Of a DNA stretch of 64,000 nucleotides, positions 1-12,299 are shown one piece after another; within the stretch, counting starts at the first letter, position 1; every line of letters starts with the position of its first letter. The DNA is taken from the NCBI GenBank assembly GCA_036426205.1, contig CM071574.1:13409648-13473647 (forward strand), read 5' to 3'. The notes beneath the pieces were generated by a model. It was not told where the DNA came from. It did no database searches and saw only the letters and a list, made by a program, of their open reading frames with translations. The position numbers were made by a program, and so were the translations under genes. The DNA is from Ascaphus truei. Lineage: Eukaryota > Chordata > Amphibia > Anura > Ascaphidae.

Positions 1-191
1 TGAAAGGAAAAAATGAGAAGAGGTTATTGAGATTGAGCAATCAGGCAAATACACTTTTTTTTAAAATAAAGACAAGGTCAAGGAAGTGGAAGTACTTGTG
101 GATGCTAGAAGCAGTCTTTTGGTAGAGATGTAAGGAAGAAGTGAGATAAAGGAGGCCAGATGCCCAAGAAAGTTAGGGTTCATCAATGTAC

Positions 192-830
192 AATGTATGT
201 ATATGTTTATTGAGATAGTGCCCACAGCTGTACTCAGTGCTTTACAAGAGAGACAATACAGTACAGGGAATTATAATACAATAAATGCAAATCAGACAAT
301 AGGAAAGGAAATCCCTGCTTACAATCTAAGTGGAATGTTCGCTTACAAGAGCTTACAAGAGCTTCGCTTTCAAGAGCTTACAATCTAAGTGGCATGTTCG
401 CAGATTGGCAGAGACAGCATGGAATAACTGAATGGGTAAAACAATGAGGGAATAAGTGCAGTAGATAGCAGTGCTTGACCACAATAGTTGGAAGGAATGA
501 TTGTGAGTCACAGTGTGTGGGTTAGTAGCCATAAATGTAGGCTATTGAAAGGCTCCATTTAAAAGGTTTAAGGTTTGTCTTAAAGGTGGGAAGAGAAGGT
601 GCTTAGCATGTTCTTGGAGTGTGAGGGAGCTCCATAGGTAATGGGCAGTGACGGAAAAAGTTTAAGGAGAGAGCAGTAGAGGTTGAAGGGGTGGAAAGGA
701 GACAGTTATGGGTAGAGCGCAGGAGACGAGCAGTTAAAGACCCTAAGAGCTGTGTTGGTGAGTCAGAAGAGAGAATAGGAGGAAGGATAAACAGGAATCA
801 AAGTCAGAAAGGAAAAAGGAGCCAGAGAAT
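192..830 (-). repeat. LINE-like 3' fragment, degenerate
   Basis: Read on the minus strand, this ends in a TATGTA-type simple tail near 190-215, with a segment ending in TTACAATCTAAGTGG. Similar ends occur near 44.99 kb and 61.08 kb. Around 560-660 the minus strand gives a proline- and leucine-rich stretch resembling the extreme C-terminus of L2/CR1-type LINE proteins, but frames are broken. A local duplication of GCTTACAAGAGCTT lies at about 340-390. The clade is a guess. Confidence 0.35.
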
Positions 831-848
831 AGGTGGTCTATAGATGAC

Positions 849-2408
849 ATGGAAGTATGAAGATGGTCAGCGCAAACTCATGGACCTCACGATGTTGGTG
901 GAACAGAGTGGAGCTGAATAAAAGATGGAGTAAAATAGAATAAAATAGAATAAAACACAGTATTAGTGCATACATCAACGTGTGTGGGGGTGGGGGGGGG
1001 AGGGAGAGGGGGGAGGAGGCAGGGGATGTGTGGGGGGTGGTGATAGTGGATTACCACTGGATAATACAGTTAATGAAACGTGAACAATTAGTTTCAATGA
1101 CTCACACGGGCTTGTGTGAGACTTAACCCTCAACGCTGACTGTGGTTCGTGAATGTAAACTCCTATGCAGGAGTGACAGTAAACATAAAACTCACACGGC
1201 CTAATGTGAGTTCGTTCCCTCAGTGGGTGATGTCACCTGTTTAGGGATGCAGGTACGTCTCAGCAAGCTATCCCCATGGGTGTGGTGTGTGGTGGCTCCT
1301 TTCCCCGTCGCGCCCGTAGACCGAAGTATGTTCAAAACCAAGTTAGTATATAACAGGTCTTTATTGGTGATAGTTTAAACATGAAAGAACAAAGCATGGA
1401 CAGGAATAAACAATGCAAATACAAGTGATCAAGTGATAAACAATAAACACACTCACACTGAATGGCAAACTCTTGTTTGCCCCAGCATCAGCCGCGTGGT
1501 TGGGATCCGGCAAGATCTCTTCCTCCGTTGGTGTTCTCACTGGCGCGTCCGGCTTGGAACCGGAAAGGAGGATCTACACGGGATTCCTCAGAGGAACCTG
1601 ACGAAGCTTATTGCGAAACCGTTGTTCCCTGCCGATCATCATTGAGAGAGGGACCCAGCCACCGCAGGACATCCGGTGTGATCCTCCTTTCCGGTTCCAC
1701 TGCCGGACGCGCCAGTGAGAACACCAACGAGGAAGAGATCTTGCTGATACAACCACGCGGCTGATGCTGGGCAACAAGAGTTGCCATTCAGTGTGAGTGT
1801 GTGTTTTTGTTATTCACTTTGTATTTTGCATTGTTATATCCTGTCCTTGCTTGTTTTTTTCATGTTTTACTGTCACCAAATAAACCTGTTTATATTACTA
1901 ACTCTGGTGTTTTGCACATACTTGGTCTATGGGCGACGGGGAAGGAGCCACACACACCACACCCATTGGGGATAGCTTGCTGAGACGTACCTGCATCACC
2001 TAAACAGGCTGACTCACCCACTGAGGGAACGAACTCACATTAGGTCGTGTGATTTTTTTATGTTTACTGTCACTCTGCTAGGAGTTTACATCCACGAACC
2101 ACATCAGCGTTGAGGTTGAAGCTCACACAGCCCGTGTGAGTCATTGAAACTAATTGTTCACGTTTCATTAACTGCATTATCCAGTGGTAATTCCACATAT
2201 CACCACCACCCCACCCACACACACATCCCCTGCCTCTCCCCCCTCTCCTCCCCCCCCCCCCCACCACCCCCACACACGTTGATGTATGCACTAATACTGT
2301 GTTTTATTCTATTTTATTCTATTTTACTCCATCTTTTATTCAACTCTACTCTGTTCCACCAACATCGTGAGGTCCATGAGTTTGCGCTGACCATCTTCAT
2401 ACTTCCAT
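849..2408. repeat. 1.56-kb near-perfect palindrome
   Basis: The left arm (about 849-1592) is matched by the reverse complement of the right arm (about 1665-2408), with scattered substitutions and small indels; the unpaired centre is about 70 bp. Each arm, read outwards from the centre, has an AATAAA-type signal (right arm near 1880, mirror image near 1363). It also has two nested short hairpins built on CTCACACGG, at 1102-1122 and 1190-1210 in the left arm. G-rich runs (980-1040) face C-rich runs (2220-2275). Open frames across it are chance frames. Confidence 0.85.
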
Positions 2409-2584
2409 TGCAACAATAAGAAGGACTCGGGGTTTCCTTCTTCAAGGTCAAGCAGCAGCTAAAAACCATCAAAAGGGCCAGTATACATTTTCTATACTCT
2501 TTTACACCACAACAGAATTTTTACATTTTTTAATTATTTAATATATCCTAGGCGTTGAAATATTTCCTAGCCACACATTCCACC
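850..2584. mobile_element. Large fold-back insertion with 15-bp target-site duplication
   Basis: The same 15 bases, GGTCTATAGATGACA, occur at 835-849 and 2585-2599 and bracket this segment exactly. That is what a target-site duplication looks like. Inside are a 1.56-kb palindrome (849-2408) and an unpaired tail of about 175 bp (2409-2584). Exact 15-bp duplications are typical of target-primed reverse transcription (LINE or Penelope-like) rather than of hAT (8 bp), Tc1 (TA) or LTR (4-6 bp) integration. No transposase or reverse transcriptase frame is present, so the element is non-autonomous. Its family is not recognised. Confidence 0.7.
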
Positions 2585-2599
2585 GGTCTATAGATGACA

Positions 2600-4319
2600 G
2601 CAATGCACAGAGAGGGGAGAGAAAAGACGAACAGTTTGGACATAGAATGATGAGAATGTCAGAGAAACAGGTGTGAGCAGGAGCTAAAAGTTGCAGTGAG
2701 AATAAAGTTTTCATTTCACCATGCCATGGGCCAGGGTGTGCGGGTGAAAAAGAGGCCGCCATAGGATAGGGCTGCCTCCAGAGGAGAGTCAGAGTTTAAG
2801 AGCCAAGCTTTATTCAGTGCAAACAGGGGAAGAAACCGAGTGAACGAGGTCATGCACAGATACTATTCTGTTAAAAAGAGAGCAAGCATTCAAACAGCAC
2901 ATTAAAAAGGGGGAGAAGCAGGGGATGTACATCACATTAGAGTGATTAGAGATTTTAGATCTCAGAGAGGGATGTGATGGTAGCCAGGAGCAAAACTAAG
3001 TGGGATATTGCAAGGGTGAGGTTTGTAGAAATGTAACAAGGTGTGATAGGGACAGGAGGTGAGAGGAAGACTTGCAAGAGGATGTGTTCTTATGAGGAGA
3101 GGAGGTACTGCAGTGTAGTGCAAAGAAGGGAAAAGGAAGAAGAGAGGAGAAAATGTATATATCATAAGGAGAGTTGTGAGGTAAGAATAGTGTTTATGAG
3201 GAAATATGTTGTAGCCAGAAAAAAGAAAAGTAGAGGGTGTATACTAAAGAGGAGATAGTCAGGAAAGAGCAACTGAGATTGATGTGAGATTGTAAAGAGA
3301 AGTATTGAGACAGAATGAGGTAGGTTAACGCGGGGGAAGGGTAAGTTTGCAGGCTGAGAAGGTGTTCAAGTGTGGAAGTAGTAGAGGAGGAAGCTCACAG
3401 GAAGATTAATCAACATGAAGCTGTAGTGGCCTCCAGATAGACAGAAGTCCACCTCATTTTCTTCTCTTGTATAACTCCAGATATACTTCATAAAATGTGC
3501 ACACTTTAAATGTGAACACTTTCTTGTAATTCCTCCACCGTCTAAATCCGGATTTGCTTAATTTGGTCTAAAAAAAAGACAGGAATACCATTAGTGAATC
3601 ATGTTTGACAAAATTTAAACTTTTGGTTGGACATTGGCAACAATTGTTTTGTAAAGGACACACAAAGAGCTGATGCACATAACAGCACATGGTAATGTCA
3701 TATTATTACAAAGAAACTAGGCAAACTGTTCAAGGTGCTCATTGTGAATCCTGAGCTGTGACTGTTTTTGCAAATAATCATTGATTTGTGAATGTTTCAC
3801 ATTTTTGCAAAAATTCACATTGCTCAAAATCTCAACAATGTTATACTCATTTTACAGTGTTGCCACTTTTAGGCACATTGTAGTGAAAATGGCAATATGT
3901 AAAGGCCCACATTGCTTTACCCATTTACTTTTAATACATGCCAAAAAAGAAAAATTGCGGACCTTGCTGTGTTTGCGCCATTTTTAATAAAAGAAAGGGA
4001 TTTTGAAAGTTCAGAAAAAAAAAATATATGCACATCTATAATAATCACAGAACATCATCAGTGTTTTCAATGGGAACAAATAGAGCACTTTGGTTATCAT
4101 TGGATTGCACCTTAAGTTCCTCTGCTTAAGCAGAAGTTACAGTCCATAAATTGCCTCCCTTAAAGGTGCAACACTAACTACTTAAAAAATAAAATAACAT
4201 AATTTCTTACTCTTTGAAAGACATCCCTTCATATTCCTGTTGAATCCCCCCTACATTTTCCACAACCTTTTTTGTGCAAGAAAAACTACTGAAAAAGCCT
4301 GCCTCTGGGATAATACATG
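2600..4319. other. No gene recognised; purine-rich, then AT-rich DNA
   Basis: From 2600 to about 3420 the plus strand is strikingly A+G rich, with blocks such as GAGAGGAAGA and GGAAAAGGAAGAAGAGAGG, and little else. From 3420 to 4319 the DNA is AT-rich and apparently unique. I found no convincing exon, RNA gene or bounded mobile element. Short open frames are scattered and resemble nothing I know. Confidence 0.5.
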
Positions 4320-5004
4320 TGTAACCCCTGTGTGATGCAAGCAACCGACTCAGTGTCCGCTGTCGAGTGTGCCTTGGACCTTTGACTTATGATGAACATA
4401 GAATCAGCCAATGGCTAAGTCTGTGGAAGAAGTAGGGCACGTGAGTTCAGATCTGCACCTGCCTGAAGGAGTTCAGGCTCGATCGACCCAAGGCCAGTGT
4501 GTATCCCACTGAGAAAGGGCAGGCATTGACTGGAGGGAGAGCAGTACAGCACATCATAGCCGGGAAGCTTGACAGAGTAGTGATCGCCATCGGAGGGGAC
4601 CCTCAATGGTTGCAGTGAAAGTGGTACCGAACTATTTTGTGAAGTACAGGTTTGCAACACTTTGTTACATTAAAGAGCTCCAACTGTGTGCTGTCACCAT
4701 CATATAGGCCTAGATCTTTGGGTGGTCATATCATCACTGACACTGACATACACCCATGCAGCGTTTGTGTGTAATGTTATGTTGATGTGCTATTATGGAA
4801 CTGTGGTGATCCTTTGTTACAGATCACGAGGTTTCTAAGTGTCTATATTCTATCTATAAAATCCGTTATAGCACACCCGCATTGTGTTTGCTACCCGTTG
4901 TCTGACGCAAGGCACGTTTGGCATATCATTTAGACATAAAGGACTCAGGCCCCCCACCTCAGCAACAGGTTTCAGTCTGGGGCCTATGATAAAGAAGGGT
5001 TACA
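4320..5004 (+). mobile_element. Solo LTR, 4-bp target duplication
   Basis: The segment starts TGTAACCC and ends GGGTTACA, the classic TG...CA inverted ends of a long terminal repeat. It is flanked by CATG at 4316-4319 and 5005-5008. An ATTAAA-type signal occurs near 4668. No internal region or second LTR is near, so this looks like a solo LTR of about 685 bp left by recombination. A 4-bp duplication fits gypsy-like or retrovirus-like integrases. CATG is itself a palindrome, which makes the duplication slightly weaker evidence. Confidence 0.6.
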
Positions 5005-5008
5005 CATG

Positions 5009-5771
5009 GTAGAATAGATCAGATGAAGCTTTAATTGTAGCTTTAATGATGCCTCTGCCCTCATTTTAGAGGAAAGGTTAAATAAACTAATAAAACAGGC
5101 AGGGGGTTCTGGGAGAAGAAATAACCACCACAGATTCTCCAGGATACAGTGACATGGTGGAAATCATTAATAAGTGAAAGGGTTACACATAGGGAGATGT
5201 GGGCAGCACGCACAATAATTGTCCCACCAGGGTCTTAGAGTACTGTAATAATCTGGGTGTCCATGGAGCGGGTGCTCACCACCTCGACAAACCAGGAGCA
5301 CAGCAACGAAGAACAATGACAACAGAACCCCAGTTTTTGTTTCCAATGACCCTGGATGGAGTTGGCCTGAAACACACTGCTTTTTATAGTGTATACAATT
5401 TGCTGGAGTGCTGGGGCCACTGTTCTTCTTTAAAAGTGAAAGGTCCATGGCTCATATTTACAAAATAGTCCTAGGACATCAGAAACCTTACAGCCCATTC
5501 AATGAAGTGTAAGGTGTCTTTCAGTGCCGGTAGTTGTCTTACAGCATAGCATATTTTTGTACACATTTTATATCAAGCATTGCAAATACCAATAGTTATT
5601 TTGCTGTAAATTATTTTCAATAGAATTTATGAAAGCTCTTTCGGTCAACAGCGCCACTTGTGTCAGTGTGAGATTTAACGAACAGTTATGAAAGGAACTA
5701 ACTCAGTATTTCCCAAATCTCTCTTCTGGGATGACCAGCAACACTAGGTTTTAGAAACATACAGTACAATG
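5009..5771. other. No gene recognised
   Basis: Mixed sequence. The motif GGGTTACACAT recurs at about 5188-5199, echoing the edge of the preceding LTR and hinting at related debris. The rest, with a GC-moderate block at 5200-5420, matches no family I can name. Confidence 0.4.
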
Positions 5772-5779
5772 CACTAGCG

Positions 5780-6002
5780 CAGGGGTGCTCAACTCCACTC
5801 CTCAAGTCCCACCAACAGGTCCGGTTTTCAGGAAATCCCAGCTTCAGCACAGGTGGCTCAATCAGAGGCTCGGTCAAAGACCGAGCCTCTGATTGAGCCA
5901 ACTGTGCTGAATCAGGGACTGATTGAGCCACTTGTGCTGAAATAGGGATATCCAGAAAACCTGCTGTTGGTGAGGTTTGAGGACTGGAGTTGAGTACCCC
6001 TG
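5780..6002. mobile_element. hAT-like MITE, family A
   Basis: Ends are CAGGGGTGCTCAACTCC and its imperfect complement GGAGTTGAGTACCCCTG. The flanks are CACTAGCG (5772-5779) and CACTAGCA (6003-6010), an 8-bp duplication with one mismatch, as hAT transposases make. The interior is a strong fold-back around GGCTCGGTC/GACCGAGCC, with several copies of the motif GATTGAGCCA. Related copies lie at 27.9, 44.6, 47.7 and 48.7 kb. No coding capacity. Confidence 0.8.
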
Positions 6003-6010
6003 CACTAGCA

Positions 6011-6507
6011 CACTGGTTAATGCATTTAATTAGCATATGAACACACATTACAATGTTGGGGGGTTATCTCAGAGAGGTTTGAGAACCACTAAATCATAAT
6101 AGATATAATATGATGATGGGATATATTACAAATTGTGCACCACATTTTTTATTTTTCCATTTTAAGTACTAGTTTGTGTGAACCTCAGATCCAAAGAACA
6201 TGGTTTCAGAAGTCAAAAAAAGAGCTTAGCAATTACCCATTTTATAAAATCTCTGCACTGCGCCACGATGTGTAGGATTTATCTGATCAGTAAAAAAAAA
6301 CTATTTCTAGAGAAACTATTATAATGTATATATAGTACTCCATCTATCAGTCAATATAGGTCAGGTCAATAAGTTGAATATATTGGGCAGGATCTATTTT
6401 ATGTTCAACTTTGCCAAACATACCTTGCATACAATCATTTTACTGACCTGCCACAGAGGTATAGCTACCCCCACAGTTAGCATATGCCATATTATGCAGT
6501 AAACAAC
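6011..6507. other. No gene recognised, AT-rich
   Basis: AT-rich and apparently unique. I see no repeat ends, RNA gene or exon. Confidence 0.4.
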
Positions 6508-7264
6508 TGTAGCACATGTTCCCAGCCCTCTGGGAGATCTTGTCAGGGCCATTGCTAGGTGTAGTGCTGGTTATCTATGAGGTATAGGAGAGCCGAGGTA
6601 CCCGCGATGTAGTGGGGGAAGACAGATAGACTTTTAGGGATTCCTCTGGTTCTTTCTTCTTGGTGTCAGCGCCTCCAGACATAGGGGGCTTCAGCAAGGC
6701 TGAAGGCGGTCCCTGCTATGACAGTCCTTACTTTTAATACCTCCCTCCACACAGACTGCCGCGGAGCCAGAAGTATAAATGAGGCTAGTCTTTATTACAG
6801 CAGCCACTGCTGGTGTTGGTACAGCGTATGCTCCAGTTGATAAGGTAATCCCTGGCTTCTGGATGGTACTTGCCTGCGGGTAATGGTGAGGCCTCTCTGG
6901 GTTAGATTAGTGCCTCAGCCCATGAGGGACTGAGCACATGTCTCACTCCCAGCCGGGAGGAGACGAGGAAAGCACCTACCCCATTAAGGGATAGTGTGGA
7001 ACTCCAATTACTAACTGAAGGACCCACCTCTAAGGGCTGAACTTCATACTATAATTTAGGCATTTCCTTCCTCTAGCTCAAAGAGGGAGGGCCCAATATA
7101 TGCACCACCACTCCTGTCACTCAGGAAGTCGGCATGAGGGCAGGGGGAAAACCCCATAGGACAACCTGTCACTGTCTGTGGCTTACTAGAACTTACATGA
7201 TAAGGTAAGGTAGAGGGATAGCTGGACCAGCCATCGCTATACAACAAACAAAACAGCAGTGTAC
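6508..7264 (-). mobile_element. LTR-like fragment, ends uncertain
   Basis: GC-moderate block with LTR-like composition. On the minus strand it carries an AATAAAGAC polyadenylation-type signal (near 6790) downstream of a TATTAAAAG-like box. Candidate ends TGTAGCAC (6508) and GTGTACA (7264) give TG...CA, but I cannot find a matching flanking duplication. It could be a truncated LTR or another GC-richer repeat. Confidence 0.33.
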
Positions 7265-8162
7265 AGGCTGAGACAGTAACATAGATGTTTGTTTTGAGGT
7301 TTTACAGATTCCCACAGTGTGTGTCAGAAGCGCTTCAGTTATCTTTTTGATTTTTTTGTAAGTTACCTATTTGATAATGCTCCACTGAAACTCAGGTATT
7401 TCAGGTAGATTAATCGTCTCCTGGAGTGCATAGGGCTGGGGATCACTGGTGCGGTTGTGTTACCTTGGATGCAGTATGTACAAGGTACAAACTTCAGCAT
7501 TTTAAGCTTGTTGTTCTTCTTTTACCTACATTCCAGTCCACACCTCAGGCATATTTTTATAAACCAAAGGTAAAATGGGATAATTTATTACTGAGCATGT
7601 CTGTGATATGCTAAATTAGCTGCTCTGCATGTTAAGAAGAAGAGCTACCTATTTTCAAATAAAAGCAACGTTTCAGTTATAGTCTTGAGGATACAAATAA
7701 TATGTGCCACATTGCATGCATCAAAGAAAAAATAAATGCAAATATCAAACTAATCTACACAGTACACAGCCGAGTATGTATTTAAGCTATTAGCCGTAAG
7801 CTTCTCTTCTTCATTATCCAATAATTGCCATACTAGATGAGTCAAAACAAAAGCAATATGCAATTGACATAAAGTACACTAATATTTTAAAGAACAAGTA
7901 TAACCTTGCCAGAATTTAAATGATTTACTAAATTTGTCCTTATCTGGCGCAATTAAGGCTCGCTAAAATATAGCAAATGAAAATTAAATTCTGTTTTATA
8001 ATTGCTGGGATTGCATGAAGTGAAAGAGTAACCTCACCAGACCGCTGTATTTGTTTGACTAACTCTGGGTCACAGAGAGAATTGGACAATGGCTTTGAGT
8101 AGTTTTTTTGAGAGGCAGCAGCAGCTTGATAAGGGTAAACGGACATTCTGTTTGCCGACTTG
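7265..8162. other. No gene recognised, AT-rich
   Basis: AT-rich apparently unique sequence without recognisable repeat ends or exons. Confidence 0.4.
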
Positions 8163-8163
8163 G

Positions 8164-8583
8164 GGCCAGATGCAGTAAGCTCCGTTAGCTACTTAACCTA
8201 ACGTTCACCTAAGATGTTGCTAACCTTACTGTCTCCGGTGCTGCGGTTACCTGCGGTCATGGCACCGCGGTGGTAACAACACCTGAGGATTAACGCTGAG
8301 GGGTGTCCCATTCAGAAACCGGCACTACTCGCAGCGTGATTGTGGCGAACATTGTCTCAGGGGAATCTTGCTACATCTGTAAATTAACATCAGCTTAATT
8401 GTAACACTTATCCACTTAAGAGAAGAACCTAATGTTAACCTTGAAAAAACATATGGTTTAATTTTCCGGCTGTTAGTATTACTGATAAGCAAAAGAGGTG
8501 GTCCCCCTAACATTGCATATCCACTAAAGGCCATTCAGGGTAACACAGGAAATTAACTTTAGGTTATTTACTGATGCAGCCAC
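8164..8583. mobile_element. Probable MITE with GATGCAG-type inverted ends
   Basis: The left end CCAGATGCAGTAAGCTCC is mirrored by the right end TTATTTACTGATGCAGC. Both continue into related T/A-rich text (AACCTAACG against CTTTAGGTTA). The end overlaps the start of the next fold-back at 8571. No target duplication could be assigned. Confidence 0.4.
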
Positions 8584-8854
8584 GAGTATCTGAACACTTG
8601 CCTGGGAAAATCTGGGGCAATACCCCAGTAATGCTGCAACATTTCTGTAGACAGATTAATGGCCCATCGGATTAACACAGCCGGGGTCCCTGGCAGTCCC
8701 ATTCAAACTGAAGGAGACTGACAGGGACCCCCACTGTGTTAATCCGATGGGCCATCAGTCTGTTTGCAGAAATGTCACAGAAATGTTGCAGCATTACTGG
8801 AAGATTGCCCCAGATTTTCAAAGGCAAGTGTTCGGATACTCGTTGCTGCATCTG
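8571..8854. repeat. Fold-back element, about 140-bp arms
   Basis: The left arm begins GATGCAGCCACGAGTATC and is matched on the opposite strand from 8852 back to about 8720. Shared blocks include AATCTGGGGCAAT, AGTAATGCTGCAACATTTC and CCCATCGGATTAACACAG. The arms have small gaps: the right arm has an extra ACATTTCTG copy. The centre is near 8712. This is a non-coding MITE-type hairpin of unassigned superfamily. Confidence 0.7.
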
Positions 8855-9478
8855 TAGGTCATACCTTCAGGTGCCGTTACTCCCGTCCAGACCCGTAAAT
8901 ATAAGTTACCTTTAGGTAAAACATGCTTTATGCCAGATTATTTGAAGTTGACACAAGGTAGTGCTAATTTAATGTGACTAAGCCTGGGCTGAGATACACA
9001 ACAACCATTGCTTTTGCATATTATTACCTTTGTGCCCTATAACCTCAGAGATAAGAACATCAGTTACTAATTTAGGTAACCTGACATTATTTGCCCTGAT
9101 GCTTAGTGCATTTTGGCCAAAGTGGCGATAATGATTTTATTCTGTTGCCAAAAAAAGGGGGGTTGGGATATAATTGGCAACAGTTAACACCTGACTTCAA
9201 GTCATAAGAAACATATTAACCAGAAAAGGAAGCATAATGTTGCAAATGTAGTAGTAGACCCAGCTCAAAAATGGAAGTTTCGCGATACTGATAACCCCGT
9301 GACAACAACAGGGTTTATTGACACTACACATAGGAATTTTATTAGTATGTTAAAAGTATATTTTATTTTTTGGTCATAAAGACAGAATTATGATCTAAAG
9401 CTGATCCTAACAGTGCTGATCCTAAGCAAGTTTCTACAACTTTGTTTGACGTGTATTAAGCTGCTTCCTTGTGCTTTT
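8855..9478. other. No gene recognised, AT-rich
   Basis: AT-rich apparently unique sequence. No repeat ends recognised. Confidence 0.4.
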
Positions 9479-10707
9479 AGGCTCAGATCCACAAAGCTCT
9501 GTTAAGTTAAGGCTAAATCAAAACGGACCTTACGTGCCTGAGTTAACAGGGTATCCTCAAACCTAATTATATGCGACAACAACACCTGAGCTACATCTTA
9601 TTAGTAGTGGCTTAATGTACCATAAAGTTGCGTTACCATAAAATAACGTGATGTTAAGTACGTCTTAGCGTTATTCCAATCCAAACCCTCAAATTGGTCT
9701 TTCACTCAAGTTGAAAAAGAGAGGAGAGGCAAATAACACAGGAAAATAGTGCTATGTTATATCATACTTACTGTAAGTGTTGTGTTGAAGCCATGAAAAC
9801 CCAGTAACAGCCCTATTTTATGGTCTGGATGTCAGTAATGTAACGTTAAGTCCCCATGTTAACCTTAAAGCACTTTTCTGGATATGCAATGTTATGTTAA
9901 TGCTTCATTTACATATCATTTGCATCTCATTATTACTAACGGCAGTATAGTTAACATTATATAGGGGCCTATTCTAGTAGCTTCGAAATGTGACTTAACG
10001 CGTCTAATGACACTTAAGAAGCAAATTTGCATGTTTTACTATTCTGTAAGCCCTTTCCGTGTGTCCAAACCATGCGAAAAAAGCTTTTTTTAGAAGCATT
10101 TTCATTCTGGCTGTGAAAATCCGGGCAACATTACCAAAATCGCCTTTTTTTTGCAAACTCGCTGTATTCTAGTTGCTCCGAAAACTGCAAAAGGTTTCTA
10201 AAAAACAATTTTTTCTCACTACAGAGGAGGTTGAGGACTTCCTAAATTTATAGTATCTTCAGATGCAGTATGTATGTTCCCTCTAAGGGCCTTTAGACTG
10301 ATTGGTCTTAAGGATGTATTTTAGGATGTGTGACTCATTTAAATATACTTTTTATATATATTAGCATGTCTCCCAGGGTACCTCAGGTATGTTCCTTTTT
10401 CAGCACGGGCATCTCTCCCTAATTTATTTGGAGGGAGGTTAAAGGGGACATATATACATCTGGAGATACTATAAAGTCTTCCTCTTCCCCCTCTAACTCC
10501 TCTTTCTCCTTCTCCACTCAACAGCCCTACAGTATTTCATTTTCTGGATGGAGTTAGCTTCGTTATTTCGCTTGTAAAGTCCTTAGGTGAGAAAACATGA
10601 CATAACATTATGTTATTGTCCTTTGACGGTACACCTTTAGTCTTATTGTAACATTATGTTAATGTTACGTTAAGTGACTTACCTGAACTTTGTGATCTTA
10701 GTCTAAT
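9479..10707. mobile_element. Candidate MITE with nested insertion
   Basis: The left end GGCTCAGATCCACAAAGCTC is loosely mirrored by GAACTTTGTGATCTTAGTC near 10690-10708, and both sides hold many GTTAAC/TTAACG motifs. A second repeat start, GGGGCCTATTCTAGTAGC, appears at 9963. It resembles the edge of the element at 26.35 kb, so one MITE may be nested in another. Inverted ends are imperfect and no duplication was found. Confidence 0.3.
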
Positions 10708-10719
10708 TTATTTGGGGCA

Positions 10720-11060
10720 GAATACATGCCTGCTTTTTTTTAATGTTACCTGAACTGGGGGTCATCCAGTTCCTGCACTTCAGCATAGGGCAGAATATGT
10801 GCCTACCAGATACAAAATGGAGGCAGAGTCAGGGTTTGGCCTCACCACCAATAGGAAAACAACAATATCATTCTGAGATGATGTTGCAGCTTTCTATTGG
10901 TGACCCTATGGCCATGTTTGTAGTCCAGCAGACATATTTGAAGTTTTTTTTGTGTGTCAAACCAGCACATAAAAATAAAAATATCTGGGGTACTACGCGG
11001 TTCCTGAAAGTCGAGGATCCATGGATGAGTTCCAGGGGACCCCCACAGTGCAGGTAGGTT
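10720..11060. repeat. Interspersed repeat, copy also at 37.9 kb
   Basis: Shares a run of motifs in the same order with 37905-38110: TTTCTATTGGTGAC, GCCATRTTTGT, AAACCAGC, ATATCYSTGG and AGTTCCAGG. The two copies are clearly diverged. Short open frames here are not genes. Superfamily not recognised. Confidence 0.5.
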
Positions 11061-12299
11061 AAAAATTAATTTAGGGAGGAAATTATGCTTCAAAAACTGC
11101 CTAATTTGGTGAAAAATGAACTAATTTTTGTTATTTAGAACATGCATTTTTTATGTTTAGACTTTGCTCTAAAATTTCTTCTACTTCATAAGCATTTACT
11201 TTGGGGCAATTAAATAATGGAGCAAATAATGGAACTTTAAACATACTGTATATACAAAAGTAGTTAGTGACAACTAATTCCAACATCCCAACAGTTAAAT
11301 GGTGACCAATATTGCACAACAATTGTTGGGTAAAAGTATGTGGGAAGTGTTCTCCGCGGTCTTTTGAAAAAGTGAAATTTGATCACATTTTAATAGCGTG
11401 TTTTTTTTCAGGCATTTTCCTGCACTCACAGCTGTTGGTAAAACAAAACAGATTTGAAAGAATATTAAAAAAAAAAAAAAGAAAAGAAAGAGAAATAACT
11501 ATTTTATTTTGTTTCACGATTACAATACTTCTCTGGGATCACACACGAGATATGTACCAGTTATACAGGACAATCGGTGCCACATGAAGCGCGTTAAATC
11601 ACATGTTTCTTCTTAATTGTTCACTCATTCATAATCCCTGATCTCAGAGCATGTGCTGCAGTTCGAAATTCTTGTGTTACATATACCTCATTGATTAATC
11701 CTCTGCAGTAAAAGACATTTCAGAGTTTCCTGAAGATTTAACAATGCCGCCCACTGACAATTTAAGAATGCAGTTTCCGAAATTATTATATAACTGTGAC
11801 TTCCACTGGCCTGGTATACAGGAGGTTATTGTTTATAGGCAATCTGGGACTTTCATTTGTCCCGCACTTGCCCCTAGTGATGTAATTCATCACTTCTTAA
11901 TTTGTTTCAATTATGACTTGAATTCTTCACAAGTATTTCTCCCATGGAGATCAGACACAGATGACAAGATGGCAACTCACATTCTGACTTTTTGAAGTTT
12001 AATTGCTTAAAGCATCTTGGATACTTATGTGCATTACAAATGCAACAAATAATTTCCTAAAATGAGCATGTAAAGTTCACAAAAGAAAAACATTACCAGG
12101 AATCACACGCAGCAGTATTTATATATGAATAACAATGGAAGTGTATTGTAATAATTTTTGTTACTTAGCTGTTGGTGGGCCAACCATTCCTGAACATGTT
12201 CTGTGTTCCACGCCTTATTAATTCATTAGCAATCAATAAGAACTATTTTTAAAAAAAAAGTGCATTAAGGGGAACAGCAAAATTCAATAAAAATACAGA
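11061..12299. other. No gene recognised, AT-rich
   Basis: AT-rich sequence with an A-rich tract at about 11466-11482. Frames at 11312-11587 and 11744-11995 are short and resemble no known protein. I see no supported exon. Confidence 0.4.

Noticed and set aside
835..2599. Interpretation as an assembly artefact (inverted duplication)
   Set aside because: The arms differ by many substitutions and indels, and a 15-bp duplication encloses the unit. An artefactual mirror copy would be identical. Long-read confirmation would still be useful.
4320..5004. DNA transposon with 12-bp perfect inverted ends
   Set aside because: The extra pairing comes from the palindromic flank CATG. TG...CA ends, size and an ATTAAA-type signal favour an LTR, although a DNA element cannot be fully excluded.
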